Both the position numbers and the translations under genes were made by a program. The notes under the pieces were generated by a model. That model saw only the letters and a list, made by a program, of their open reading frames with translations, was not told the origin of the DNA and did no database searches. This document shows positions 55,925-64,000 of a stretch of DNA of 64,000 nt, one piece after another; the first letter of the stretch is position 1; every line of letters begins with the position of its first letter. This stretch comes from Paraburkholderia bryophila. GTDB lineage: Bacteria > Pseudomonadota > Gammaproteobacteria > Burkholderiales > Burkholderiaceae. The stretch is from contig NZ_QLTK01000001.1 of NCBI RefSeq assembly GCF_003269035.1, positions 434,001 to 498,000 on the forward strand. The letters are read 5' to 3'.

Positions 55925-56116
55925 TCAGGTCACGATAAACAGCAGGATCAGCCCAAGCGCCATCACGATCAGCCCGCCGACGCGAATCTGATGCGGCGGG
56001 CGTTCCGCTATTTTACGGAACGTGTCACGCCAGGCGCTCGGAAAAACGAAGGGAAACATGCCCTCGATAATCAGCATCAACGCAATCGCGAGCAGTAACG
56101 AGCCGGCTATATCCAT
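55925..56116 (-). CDS. DUF2065 (YjeT-like) small membrane protein
   Basis: 63 aa from ATG 56116 (a TTG at 56125 is also in frame). Two hydrophobic segments, SLLLAIALMLIIEGMFPFVFP and VGGLIVMALGLILLFIV, flank a basic loop, which matches the DUF2065/YjeT family. In many proteobacteria it sits next to hflC, as here (44 bp away). It is an inner-membrane protein of unknown role, possibly connected with the HflKC complex. Confidence 0.87.
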   Translation of the reverse strand: MDIAGSLLLAIALMLIIEGMFPFVFPSAWRDTFRKIAERPPHQIRVGGLIVMALGLILLFIVT

Positions 56117-56160
56117 GCGAATCAAGAGGCCGCGATGCGGATGCCGCGGCCTTCCGGTTA

Positions 56161-57063
56161 TCAGTGTTTGCGCGGGACCGCGGGAGCGTCCGGGGCGGTG
56201 CCGCCGGTCGGGCTACGCATGAAGCGGAAGAACTCGCTGCTCGGGTCGACCACGATCACGTCGCCCGGTTTGAAGGTGTTCTTGTACGCCTGCATGCTTT
56301 GATAGAACTGGTAGAACTGCGGGTCGGCGCCATACGCTTCGGCAGCGATTTCCGCAGCCTTCGCATCGCCCTCGCCCTTGATGGTCTGGGCCTGACGGTA
56401 GCCGTCCGCGAGAATCGCCTGCTGCTGGCCCACCGCATCCACCTTGATCTGGTCTGCTTCGGCGGCGCCCCTGGCGCGCTCGTCGGCGGCGATCTGCTCG
56501 CGGGCCGCGATCATCCGCTTGTAGATCGAGTCGGCCATGGCCGCCGGGAAATCGACGCGCGTGAGTTGAACATCGACGACCGACACGCCCAGCGATGCCG
56601 CGGCCTTGTCCATCGCGCCACGGGCTTCGTCGGCGATGGCCTGCTGTTTGGCCAGCGCATCCGGCAGCGCGACCTTGCCGAACGCGTCGCCGAGCGCGCT
56701 GCGCGACAGCAGTGCCAGACGGTCCGGCAGGCTTTGCACGTCGCCCCTGGTTTCGGCGATCAGCTTCAGCGGATCGGTGATCCGGTATTTGACGACAGGG
56801 TTGGCCAGCAGATCGGTTTTGTCGGACGTGACGTAGCGGTCTTCGTCCGGCGCGTCGAGCGACTGGATGCGGTTATCGACCAGCGTGACGGTTTGCAGCG
56901 GCGGCGGCAGTTTGACGTGCAGGCCTGGGCCAAGCAGCGTCGGCGCAGAGTCGCCATGCGACGACAACACCGCCATATGCCGCTGATCGACGACGAATAC
57001 GGTTGACGACGCCGCGAACAGCACGATGACGACGGCCACGACGAGCGCAATGATCTTGTTCAT
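56161..57063 (-). CDS. hflC: HflC, SPFH-domain regulator of FtsH
   Basis: Membrane-anchored periplasmic protein, 300 aa. With HflK it forms a cage around the FtsH protease. One N-terminal membrane helix (IIALVVAVVIVLFAASSTVFVV) is followed by the SPFH/band 7 domain (DQRHMAVLSSHGD, PGLHVKLPPPLQTV, LSRSALGDAFGK) and a helical region rich in Ala/Glu (AAREQIAADERARGAAEADQIK, GEGDAKAAEIAAEAYG). It starts 12 bp after the hflK stop, so the two are co-translated. Confidence 0.95.
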   Translation of the reverse strand: MNKIIALVVAVVIVLFAASSTVFVVDQRHMAVLSSHGDSAPTLLGPGLHVKLPPPLQTVTLVDNRIQSLDAPDEDRYVTSDKTDLLANPVVKYRITDPLKLIAETRGDVQSLPDRLALLSRSALGDAFGKVALPDALAKQQAIADEARGAMDKAAASLGVSVVDVQLTRVDFPAAMADSIYKRMIAAREQIAADERARGAAEADQIKVDAVGQQQAILADGYRQAQTIKGEGDAKAAEIAAEAYGADPQFYQFYQSMQAYKNTFKPGDVIVVDPSSEFFRFMRSPTGGTAPDAPAVPRKH

Positions 57064-57075
57064 GTTGTGCGCTCC

Positions 57076-58491
57076 TTATTGAACGTCGTCTTCGCGCATA
57101 CGGCTGCGGAAGGCGTCGCGTGAACGCAGCGCGTCGCTGCTGGCCGCGGCCTGGCTAGCGGGCGTTGCGGCGGCTGCGGCGGGTGCGGCGGGTGCGGAGG
57201 CTACGCTGCCCGGCGTGGCCGCCGACGGAGCAACCGCCGGCGCCACCGACGACGAAGCGGCACTGCCCGCCCCTTGCGATGCGGCAGCAGCCGAAACGCC
57301 CGACGCAGCGACTGCGGCGTCGGCTACACGCTGGCGGGTCTGCTCGACCAGCTTGTCGAGCGGCAGATACAGCACGTTGTTGCCGCTCTTGCTGTCCACA
57401 AACACCTTGGTCGTATTCGAATAGATCTGCTGCATGGTTTCCAGGTACATGCGCTCGCGAATCACGGCGGGCGCTTTCGAGTACTGCGCGTAGACCTGCT
57501 TGAAGCGCTCGGCGTCGCCTTGCGCCTGGGCGACGGTTTTGTCGCTATAGGCCTTCGCCTCGTCGATCTGACGCGCCACATCGGCTTGCGCGCGCGGCAG
57601 CAGGTCTGCGGCCGCGGCCTGCGCATCGCGTTTGGCGCGATCGTTTTCCTGACGCACCTTGGCGGCGTCGTCGAAGGCGGCCTGCACCTGGTCGGGCACC
57701 TGCACGCCCTGAATCGTCACGCCGGTCACCGCGAGGCCTGACTGATATTCATCCAGGGATTGCTGGATCGACGCCATCAGCTGCTGGCGAATCGTTTCGC
57801 GATCCTGATCGAGAATCTCGCTGGTGCTGCGCGCACCGACGATGCTGCGCACCGCCGCCTGGGCGGCCTGCATCACGCTCTGATCGGGATCGGCGCTGCG
57901 GAACAGATAGTCGGTCGGCTTGCGCACCTGGTACTGGACCGCGAAGCGCACGTCGACGATATCCGCGTCGTGCGTGAGCATCGAAGCATCTTTCACGTTG
58001 GCGAGACGCACCACGTTGTTGCGACCGATTTCCACCTGACGGATCTGGCCGATATTGACGAGCTCATGCGCTTCGAACGGATACGGCAGACGCCAATGCA
58101 CACCCTGCCCGGCGGTATAGCGATACTTGCCGAACTGCATCACGACGCCGGCCTGTCCGTCCTGCACGACGAATACGCCGCTGCCGAGATAAACGGCCAC
58201 CAGCACACCGATCACGATGCCCACGCCGATACGCGCGCCACGTCCGTTATCCGGCCGGCCGCCACCCGTACCGCCGCCCTTGCGCCCAAACACGCGGCTC
58301 AGGCGACGGTTGAAATCACGCCACATTTCGTCGAGATCGGGCGGACCTTCACCGTCTTTGGTCGGAGGACGTTTCGGTTCATTCGGGCGTTGCCGGTCGC
58401 CATTGCCGTCGCCCCGGCCCCAGCGCGGATCGTTCAGTGAAAGCATGGCGCGCATGCGCAGCCAGATACTCCGCTCGTTGTAATCGTTCAC
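57076..58491 (-). CDS. hflK: HflK, SPFH-domain regulator of FtsH
   Basis: Partner of HflC, 471 aa, start GTG 58491. The N-terminal cytoplasmic stretch is Gly/Arg/Pro-rich (LSLNDPRWGRGDGNGDRQRP). One membrane helix follows (ARIGVGIVIGVLVAVYLGSGVFVV), then the SPFH domain (QFGKYRYTAGQGVHWRLPYPFE) and the helical QGVQVPDQVQAAFDDAAKVRQE region. About 75 C-terminal residues are Ala/Ser/Pro-rich and low-complexity, longer than in E. coli HflK. hflX, hflK and hflC form one run. Confidence 0.95.
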   Translation of the reverse strand: MNDYNERSIWLRMRAMLSLNDPRWGRGDGNGDRQRPNEPKRPPTKDGEGPPDLDEMWRDFNRRLSRVFGRKGGGTGGGRPDNGRGARIGVGIVIGVLVAVYLGSGVFVVQDGQAGVVMQFGKYRYTAGQGVHWRLPYPFEAHELVNIGQIRQVEIGRNNVVRLANVKDASMLTHDADIVDVRFAVQYQVRKPTDYLFRSADPDQSVMQAAQAAVRSIVGARSTSEILDQDRETIRQQLMASIQQSLDEYQSGLAVTGVTIQGVQVPDQVQAAFDDAAKVRQENDRAKRDAQAAAADLLPRAQADVARQIDEAKAYSDKTVAQAQGDAERFKQVYAQYSKAPAVIRERMYLETMQQIYSNTTKVFVDSKSGNNVLYLPLDKLVEQTRQRVADAAVAASGVSAAAASQGAGSAASSSVAPAVAPSAATPGSVASAPAAPAAAAATPASQAAASSDALRSRDAFRSRMREDDVQ

Positions 58492-58540
58492 CTGTGTTCG
58501 TTCACCAGAGTAGACAGCGGGTCAGTGCAATTGGAACGGG

Positions 58541-59728
58541 TCAGTGCCCGAGTTCTGGGACCTTGCGGTCGTCGCGTGGAGCTGCCGACCGGTCTTCTTC
58601 CGACAGATCGACATGAGCATCGTGAAGAGGTTCGGCAGTAGCGATCTCAGCGATAGCAGCGCGCAATGTATCCAGGCCTTGCCCCGTGCGCGCGCTCAAA
58701 AAGACGCGCGAAATATTACCATACTCATCCCGCTCAACCGCGTCGCCACGAGCCGCCAACTCCGGCACCGCGTCGATCTTGTTGAACACCAGCACCTGAC
58801 GGATGTTATCGGCGCCGATCGCGTGCAACACCTCGTTCACCTGATCGATCTGATCGAGCCGCACCGCGCTCGACGCGTCGACCACGTGCAACAGCAGGTC
58901 GGCGTGAATGGTTTCCTCGAGCGTGGCGCGGAACGCTGCCACCAGCTGGTGGGGCAATTCGCGGATGAAACCGACCGTATCGGACACCACCACCTGCCCC
59001 GCTTCATCGCCCAGATAGACGCGCCGCGAGGTGGTATCCAAGGTGGCGAACAACTGGTCGGCGGCGTAGGCCTGAGCCTTCGTCAATGCGTTGAACAGCG
59101 TGGATTTGCCGGCATTCGTATAGCCGACCAGCGACACCGACATGGTCTGATTACGGCTACGCGCGCGGCGCTGCGTGCCATGCTGACGCCGCAGTTTTTC
59201 AAGCCGGGTCTTGAGCGCCTTGATGCGCTCGCCGATCAGACGGCGGTCGGTTTCGAGCTGGGTTTCACCGGGACCGCGCAAACCGATACCGCCTTTTTGC
59301 CGCTCGAGGTGGGTCCATGCGCGGATTAGCCGCGTCGACAGATACTGCAACTGCGCGAGCTCCACCTGCAGCTTGCCTTCGTGGCTGCGGGCGCGTTGCG
59401 CAAAAATGTCGAGGATCAGGCTGGTGCGATCGACCACGCGCCGATTAAGCGCTTGCTCCAGATTGCGCTGCTGCGCAGGCGCCAGAGCGTGATTGAAAAT
59501 GACGAGTTCGATGTCGTTCGCCTCACACGCGAGACGCAGTTCTTCGGCTTTGCCGCTACCGACGAACATCTTCGCGTCCGGACTGGACCGGCGCCCGGTG
59601 AGGGTGACTAAGGGATTCGCGCCCGCGCTTTGCGCGAGCAGGCTGAGTTCTTCCAGGCTGGCTTCGAAATCGATCTTACCGAAGTCGATGCCGACAAGCG
59701 CTGCATTGATCAAATTGGAGGGTATCAA
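58541..59728 (-). CDS. hflX: HflX ribosome-splitting GTPase
   Basis: GTPase that binds and splits stalled 70S ribosomes, 395 aa. The frame opens at TTG 59728; no ribosome-binding site is seen there, and an in-frame TTG at 59713 is an alternative. The N-terminal HflX domain has GRRSSPDAKMFVGSGKAEEL and NHALAPAQQRNLEQ. The coiled region IGLRGPGETQLETDRRLIGERI precedes the G domain: G1 GYTNAGKST, G3 DTVGFI, G4 NKID. The tail ends EDRSAAPRDDRKVPELGH. hfq is 60 bp upstream. Confidence 0.96.
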   Translation of the reverse strand: MIPSNLINAALVGIDFGKIDFEASLEELSLLAQSAGANPLVTLTGRRSSPDAKMFVGSGKAEELRLACEANDIELVIFNHALAPAQQRNLEQALNRRVVDRTSLILDIFAQRARSHEGKLQVELAQLQYLSTRLIRAWTHLERQKGGIGLRGPGETQLETDRRLIGERIKALKTRLEKLRRQHGTQRRARSRNQTMSVSLVGYTNAGKSTLFNALTKAQAYAADQLFATLDTTSRRVYLGDEAGQVVVSDTVGFIRELPHQLVAAFRATLEETIHADLLLHVVDASSAVRLDQIDQVNEVLHAIGADNIRQVLVFNKIDAVPELAARGDAVERDEYGNISRVFLSARTGQGLDTLRAAIAEIATAEPLHDAHVDLSEEDRSAAPRDDRKVPELGH

Positions 59729-59788
59729 AATTGAGGCGGCCGGGGAGTGATCGCCAACGGGCGACGCTACGCCGGCCGCGACGAGGGG

Positions 59789-60025
59789 TTAGGACTGTTC
59801 GGAATCCGGGTGGAAATTCACCGGACGGGCTGGCACGACCGTGGAAATTGCGTGCTTGTAGACCATCTGGGTGACCGTATTCCGGAGCAACACGACGTAC
59901 TGGTCGAACGATTCGATGTTCCCTTGAAGCTTGATGCCGTTGACCAGGTAGATCGACACCGGCACATGCTCTTTACGCAGTGCGTTCAAAAACGGGTCTT
60001 GTAACAATTGCCCTTTGTTGCTCAT
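59789..60025 (-). CDS. hfq: RNA chaperone Hfq
   Basis: Hexameric Sm-like RNA chaperone for small RNAs, 78 aa, start ATG 60025 with CGGAG upstream. Sm1: [37 protein letters not shown]; Sm2 contains the VYKHAIST motif with the conserved Lys-His at the proximal RNA face. The C-terminal tail is short ([16 protein letters not shown]), as in betaproteobacteria. It sits between der and hflX, its usual place. Confidence 0.98.
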   Translation of the reverse strand: MSNKGQLLQDPFLNALRKEHVPVSIYLVNGIKLQGNIESFDQYVVLLRNTVTQMVYKHAISTVVPARPVNFHPDSEQS

Positions 60026-60178
60026 AGCAAACTCCGTATTTTTTTGCAGGTTGACTGAATTGACGCCGAAGAAAAAGAGATCCGACGTCAACCGCTACAC
60101 TATAGCCGATTTTCATTTTTGCGCGACGGGCCTGGCCAAGCGGCCAAACCCAGCACACACGCGGGTTTCAGCCTAAGT

Positions 60179-61516
60179 TCAGCCTTTGTCCGCGTAAGGG
60201 TTCGTCGACGATCTGAACTCTATGCGCAATGGAGTCCCAGTCAGCTTGAAAGTTTCCCGGAAGCGGTTTTCGAGGTAGCGTTTATACGTGTCGGTGATCG
60301 CGTCGAGCGCGTTGCCGTGAATCACGATCAGCGGCGGGTTCTGTCCGCCCTGGTGCGCATAGCGCAGTTTCGGACGCACCGGACCACGACGGCGCGGTTG
60401 CTGGAACTCCACGGCCTCGATCAACGCGCGCGTGAGCTTCGGCGTCGGCAGCTTGGCCATCGCGGCCTTGTACGCATCGTCCACCGAGCGCATCAGCGGG
60501 CCGATCCCCGTGTTTTCCGTCGCGGAAATGAAGTGGAATTTCGCAAAGTCGAGGAATTTGAGTTTGCGCTCGAGGTCCGCCTTGGTGCGCTCGCGCACAT
60601 GCGAATCGAGCCCGTCCCACTTGTTCACGCCCACCACCAACGCGCGGCCCTGCTCGACCACGAAACCGGCAATGTGCGCGTCCTGTTCGGAGATGTCCTG
60701 GCGCGCGTCGAGCAGCAGGATCACGACGTTCGCGTCGGAGATCGACTGCAGCGTTTTCACCACCGAGAACTTCTCGATCGCTTCGAACACTTTGCCGCGA
60801 CGGCGCAAACCAGCCGTGTCGATCAGCGTGTACGGCTTGCCCTGGCGTTCGAAGTCCACGTAGATCGAATCGCGCGTAGTGCCTGGCATGTCGAACGCGA
60901 TCACGCGTTCTTCGCCGACCAGCGAATTGATCAGCGTCGACTTGCCCACGTTCGGGCGGCCAACAATCGCGATCTTCACGCCGTGCGCCGCTTTCTCTTC
61001 GTCGCTCTCGTCCGGCTGGCCGGCATAGGCGACCGCGAGCGCGTCGTTGATCATTTCAGTCACGCCGTCGCCGTGCGCGGACGAAATGGCGCGCGGATCG
61101 CCGAGCCCGAGCTCGTAGAAGTCGGCGGCGACATTGCTGTACTTCATCCCCTCCGCCTTGTTGACGACGAGGAAAATCGGCCGGCCGACCTTGCGCAGGT
61201 AATCGGCGATGGTCTTGTCCTGCGGCGCGAGGCCGTTCCGGCCGTCGCAGATGAACACGACGATGTCCGATTCCTCGACCGCCTGGCGGGTTTGACGCGC
61301 CATTTCGTGCAGGATGCCTTCTTTCGCGACCGGCTCGAAGCCGCCGGTATCGACGACCAGATACGGCCGGTCGCCGGCGCGCCCTTCGCCATAGTGGCGA
61401 TCGCGGGTAAGACCGGGCAGGTCGGCAACCAGCGCGTCACGCGAACGCGTGAGCCGGTTGAACAGCGTGGATTTCCCCACATTGGGGCGCCCGACGAGGG
61501 CAATAACGGGTTTCAT
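60179..61516 (-). CDS. der: Double-domain ribosome assembly GTPase Der (EngA)
   Basis: Essential GTPase for 50S maturation, 445 aa. Two G domains: first [23 protein letters not shown] with DTGGFE and NKAEG; second [22 protein letters not shown] with [10 protein letters not shown] and NKWDG. The C-terminal KH-like domain follows ([48 protein letters not shown]). Its own promoter probably lies in the 475-bp gap to bamB. Confidence 0.98.
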   Translation of the reverse strand: MKPVIALVGRPNVGKSTLFNRLTRSRDALVADLPGLTRDRHYGEGRAGDRPYLVVDTGGFEPVAKEGILHEMARQTRQAVEESDIVVFICDGRNGLAPQDKTIADYLRKVGRPIFLVVNKAEGMKYSNVAADFYELGLGDPRAISSAHGDGVTEMINDALAVAYAGQPDESDEEKAAHGVKIAIVGRPNVGKSTLINSLVGEERVIAFDMPGTTRDSIYVDFERQGKPYTLIDTAGLRRRGKVFEAIEKFSVVKTLQSISDANVVILLLDARQDISEQDAHIAGFVVEQGRALVVGVNKWDGLDSHVRERTKADLERKLKFLDFAKFHFISATENTGIGPLMRSVDDAYKAAMAKLPTPKLTRALIEAVEFQQPRRRGPVRPKLRYAHQGGQNPPLIVIHGNALDAITDTYKRYLENRFRETFKLTGTPLRIEFRSSTNPYADKG

Positions 61517-61615
61517 CAGATGTTGTTCACGGTGAAACGCGGGATCGAAATCGACCGCCCGCGTAGCGACGCCATGCGGCCGCTACACGGCAGCGTTTGA
61601 CGAAAATTATCACGA

Positions 61616-61643
61616 ATTCGACCGGCCCCGGATACGCTGTCAA
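61616..61643 (-). promoter_or_regulatory. Candidate der promoter
   Basis: On the minus strand a perfect -35 TTGACA (61643-61638), 16 bp, then TCGAAT (61621-61616, 4 of 6). The transcript would start about 90 nt before the der ATG and also serve hfq and hflX. Confidence 0.45.
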
Positions 61644-61928
61644 TTTGCGCACCCGGGCGGACGGGAGTTTGGCTGGTTGGGGCGGCGCCAGTGGGCCACC
61701 GAGTTCAGTCTTTCCTGCTAGACGGCTCGCACGCCTGCGAGATGACGGTGCTCTGCGAAATCTTTGACGACCTGCCGAGCGACCGCCAACGGTGGCGCCG
61801 CAAGCAGCCACCGATGGCCACGCGCGCGATGCCTCTGCGGCGCGTTGACCATTTCCTGATCCGACTTGCCGGACCAGCCAGTCCGGCGCGATTCTTCTAC
61901 TTGCTCTACGACTCGAGTCCTACAGAAA

Positions 61929-61958
61929 CGCGCACGGCCGGCAAAGCCGGCCTGCGCG
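61929..61958 (-). terminator. GC-rich hairpin after bamB
   Basis: Stem CGCGCA-GGCCGGC / GCCGGCC-TGCGCG with one bulged C and an AAA loop, about 35 bp after the bamB stop. Only three T follow on the minus strand, so termination is plausible but may be partial. Confidence 0.45.
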
Positions 61959-61991
61959 CTAAACGGCAACTTCGCCGACTTGCCTGCGCGC

Positions 61992-63137
61992 TTAGCGCGG
62001 GCGATAGCCGTACAGATCGCCGTCGTGCGTCAACACGACCAGCGTGTCGCCAGCCAACACCGGCGCCGCGGTGATCGGGCTGCCGTCGGTCTTCACACGG
62101 GCGACGAGCGTACCGTCGTCGCGCGACAGGAAGTGCACGTACCCCTGATAGTCGCCCAGCACAGCAGCACGGCCCAGCAGGTACGGCACACCGAGTTCGC
62201 GGTTCTTCAGCTTGTCGTTCTTCCACAGCGGCGCGCCGCTGGTGACGTCGAACGCCGAGACGACCGACCAGTCGTCGGCCGCGACGACGGCGCGGTCATC
62301 CTGCGCCAGACCGCTCGTGCTCGAGAATGCCCTCTCCCACAGCGCGCGGCCCGAGTTCGCGTCGAAACAACCAATCTGGCCCTGGAACGTCACCGCGCAG
62401 GTTTCCGAACCGACCAGCGTGGGCGGACCGGTCACGTCGTTGATGCGCTCGACTTCCGTCACGCCCTTCGGATACGACACCGGTGTCTGCCAGTAGTTGT
62501 CGCCGGTCTGCAGATTGATCGCCGCGAATGAGCCGCCCGGGAAACCGGCCAGCACCGCCGCGTCGCCCGCGAACGTCATACCCGACGATACGCGCAGGTT
62601 CAGCGGCACCGCGCGATTGCGATAGTTCCACTTCTGCTCGCCGGTCTGCGCGTTGAACGCGACGATCTGACCGTCGACCGTACGCACCACTACGAGGCCA
62701 TTACCGACCAGCGGCGGCGAGATGATCTCGCCCGGCGCCTTGGCAGTCCACAGTTGCTTACCGTCCGCGCCGAGCACGTAGACGTCGCCCTTCAGGCCGC
62801 CGACCGCAGCCAGCGTGCCGTCGCTGCCGACGCCCGCCGACAGGTCGTCGTGCAGCTTCACACGCCAGATGTCCTTGCCGGTTTGCGCGTCGATCTTCGC
62901 GACCGAACCGTTCGCGCCCGCCGCGTAAACCGCGTTACCGACCGCGACCGGCGAGAACAGATAACGGCCCGCCTTGCCCACACTCGCCTTCCAGGCCTGC
63001 TGCACGTCGAGCACGGGTTTGAACTCGGTCAGCGGCGTCGGCACGCGGCGTTCGTCTTTCGTGGATGAGCAAGCCGCCAGGGTGAGCACGGTCATCGCAC
63101 AGGCAACGGGCACAGCGTAACGTTTCAGCAGATTCAT
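61992..63137 (-). CDS. bamB: Outer-membrane assembly lipoprotein BamB
   Basis: Accessory lipoprotein of the BAM complex that inserts beta-barrels in the outer membrane; 381 aa from ATG 63137 (ATG 63152 is also in frame). The lipobox is TLAAC, followed by SSTKDERR. The body is an eight-bladed PQQ-type propeller: repeated W/AxDAxTG units (AKIDAQTGKDIWRVKL, VAFNAQTGEQKWNYRN, GCFDANSGRALWER, SAFDVTSGAPLWKN). yfgM lies upstream, the classic neighbour. Confidence 0.95.
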   Translation of the reverse strand: MNLLKRYAVPVACAMTVLTLAACSSTKDERRVPTPLTEFKPVLDVQQAWKASVGKAGRYLFSPVAVGNAVYAAGANGSVAKIDAQTGKDIWRVKLHDDLSAGVGSDGTLAAVGGLKGDVYVLGADGKQLWTAKAPGEIISPPLVGNGLVVVRTVDGQIVAFNAQTGEQKWNYRNRAVPLNLRVSSGMTFAGDAAVLAGFPGGSFAAINLQTGDNYWQTPVSYPKGVTEVERINDVTGPPTLVGSETCAVTFQGQIGCFDANSGRALWERAFSSTSGLAQDDRAVVAADDWSVVSAFDVTSGAPLWKNDKLKNRELGVPYLLGRAAVLGDYQGYVHFLSRDDGTLVARVKTDGSPITAAPVLAGDTLVVLTHDGDLYGYRPR

Positions 63138-63200
63138 CGGTGGACGAAGCATTCAGGAAATGGATTAAAGGAAACCGGTTGGTCGTGGCACGCGGCGCGC

Positions 63201-63830
63201 TTAGCCGCCCAGTGCGTCCAGCTTGAACTGGATCAACTGACGTGCCGAGCTATCGGTTTTCGACAGCGAGTCGAGCGCGAGCTTGTAGGCCGTGCGTGCA
63301 TCGTCACGCTTGCCCTGGGCGGCCAGCAGGTCGCCCCGGCCATTCGCCACGAGACCCTTGAAGGCGTCGGACTGCGGTTCGGCGAGCAGCGCCAGGCCCT
63401 GGTCGTAAGCCTTGTCGTCGAGCAATAGCGAAGCGAGGCGCAACTTGGCGATCTGCTTGAACTCGTCGTCTTTCGCGTGATCGATGGTCCATTGCAACTG
63501 GGTCTTCGCACCAGCTTCGTCGCCCGCTGTGTAGAGCGCCTTGGCCGCGCCCAGTGCGGTCATCTGCGCGTAAGCGGTGCCGCTGAACTTGTCTTCCATG
63601 TCGGTGGCAACGCGCGTGACCTTCGCCTTGTCGCCCGAGGCCACGGCTTGCTGGACCTGGTCATACAGCACGGCGGCTTCCGCCGCCTGACGCCGTTGCC
63701 AGAAATTCCAGCCGTTCCAGCCGGCGGCCGCAACCAGGACCACCAGCACGATCCACGTGGTTGCATTGCCCCATTGCGTCCACCATGCCTTCAGACTTTC
63801 TATCGATTCTTGTTCGTCGTGGTAACTCAT
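63201..63830 (-). CDS. YfgM-like membrane-anchored TPR protein
   Basis: Ancillary SecYEG/periplasmic chaperone-network protein (YfgM/UPF0070 family), 209 aa from ATG 63830. A short cytoplasmic N-terminus (SYHDEQESIESLKAWWTQWGN) leads into one membrane helix (TWIVLVVLVAAAGWNGWNFW), then a periplasmic helical TPR-like domain with YDQVQQAVASGDKAKVTRVATDMEDKF and AKLRLASLLLDDKAYDQGLALL. It sits between hisS and bamB, as in most gamma- and betaproteobacteria. Confidence 0.93.
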   Translation of the reverse strand: MSYHDEQESIESLKAWWTQWGNATTWIVLVVLVAAAGWNGWNFWQRRQAAEAAVLYDQVQQAVASGDKAKVTRVATDMEDKFSGTAYAQMTALGAAKALYTAGDEAGAKTQLQWTIDHAKDDEFKQIAKLRLASLLLDDKAYDQGLALLAEPQSDAFKGLVANGRGDLLAAQGKRDDARTAYKLALDSLSKTDSSARQLIQFKLDALGG

Positions 63831-63907
63831 TGCCCGGCGATTTCCTCTTTCTTGATACGTGTACTTGTCGAGCCAGACAGCAGCCAATGGGCTCGACGAC
63901 ATCGCGA

Positions 63908-64000
63908 TCAGTCGTCGCCGTCTTCGGCGGTTGCAACCATCGCATTGATTAGAAATTCGGTCAAGTCTTCGGCAGGCACGTTCTGTTGCTCGCTCTTACC
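63908..64000 (-). CDS. hisS: Histidyl-tRNA synthetase, C-terminal end (cut by window edge)
   Basis: The last 30 codons of an open frame that enters from the right edge and stops at TGA 63908. The tail reads [20 protein letters not shown] then an acidic end. It matches the position and style of the HisS C-terminus (residues after the EQ motif of the anticodon-binding domain). The call rests mainly on the conserved hisS-yfgM-bamB-der order, so it is less certain than a full gene. Confidence 0.65.
   Translation of the reverse strand, partial: GKSEQQNVPAEDLTEFLINAMVATAEDGDD

Larger units (their letters stand above)
61517..61991. other. 475-bp gap between bamB and der
   Basis: Holds the candidate der promoter and a hairpin after bamB (61929-61958). 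Open frames on both strands (61691-62074 plus; 61718-61969 minus) have no family features or ribosome-binding sites. Confidence 0.5.

Noticed and set aside
61691..62074. 127-aa plus-strand open frame between der and bamB
   Set aside because: Overlaps the bamB 3' end on the opposite strand and shows no protein-like pattern.

Overview
The window is a high-GC stretch of a betaproteobacterial main chromosome, most likely Paraburkholderia or a close Burkholderiaceae relative. This rests on the housekeeping gene order (hisS-yfgM-bamB-der-hfq-hflX-hflK-hflC-DUF2065-hisZ-purA; cysS-alkA-accA-tilS-lysC-tRNA-Ser), the Burkholderia-type trimeric porin, and the use of HisZ. No integrase, transposase, phage gene or CRISPR array is visible, and I see no frameshifted gene. 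53 protein genes (two cut by the window edges) and one tRNA gene are supported.

Layout. 1-9.8 kb: 3' part of gltX, a patatin-like Tat lipoprotein, an NlpC/P60 peptidoglycan hydrolase with a near-consensus promoter, the yejABEF oligopeptide importer and a PXPV-repeat exported protein. 9.8-15.5 kb: a sugar-uptake operon (ExuT-like MFS transporter, GH31 alpha-glycosidase, porin) preceded by operator-like inverted repeats but with no local regulator. 15.6-20.9 kb: an accessory block with a double-domain retropepsin-PDZ protein and three successive lipoproteins on the minus strand, and a divergent AraC-family regulator. The gap between them holds several operator-like repeats. This block is the least explained part of the window. 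20.9-28.1 kb: tRNA-Ser(GCU), lysC, tilS, accA, an AlkA-type glycosylase with a histone-H1-like tail, and cysS.

28.3-36.5 kb: a TPR protein, two cyclophilins (ppiA, ppiB) and lpxH run rightward; cysE and trmJ run leftward; suhB and lplT run rightward; a RidA-family gene runs leftward. 37-43.5 kb: mutS, a degenerate metallophosphoesterase-like exported protein, a SlyD-type FKBP and a divergent RoxA/YcfD ribosomal oxygenase, then an Ala-rich lipoprotein. 43.6-50 kb: dinG, a DUF465 (YdcH) protein, an exported coiled-coil protein with 28-residue repeats, and tex. 50-64 kb: kup, a purine phosphoribosyltransferase, purA, hisZ, DUF2065, hflC, hflK, hflX, hfq, der, bamB, yfgM and the 3' end of hisS, all leftward.

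Most genes are housekeeping: translation fidelity (gltX, tilS, cysS, hisS, der, hflX), envelope biogenesis (accA, lpxH, bamB, lplT, NlpC), DNA repair (mutS, dinG, alkA), and RNA or protein quality control (hfq, hflKC, tex, ppiA, ppiB, slyD). Rho-independent terminators separate most convergent units. All functions are read from sequence motifs and family knowledge; no search was run.
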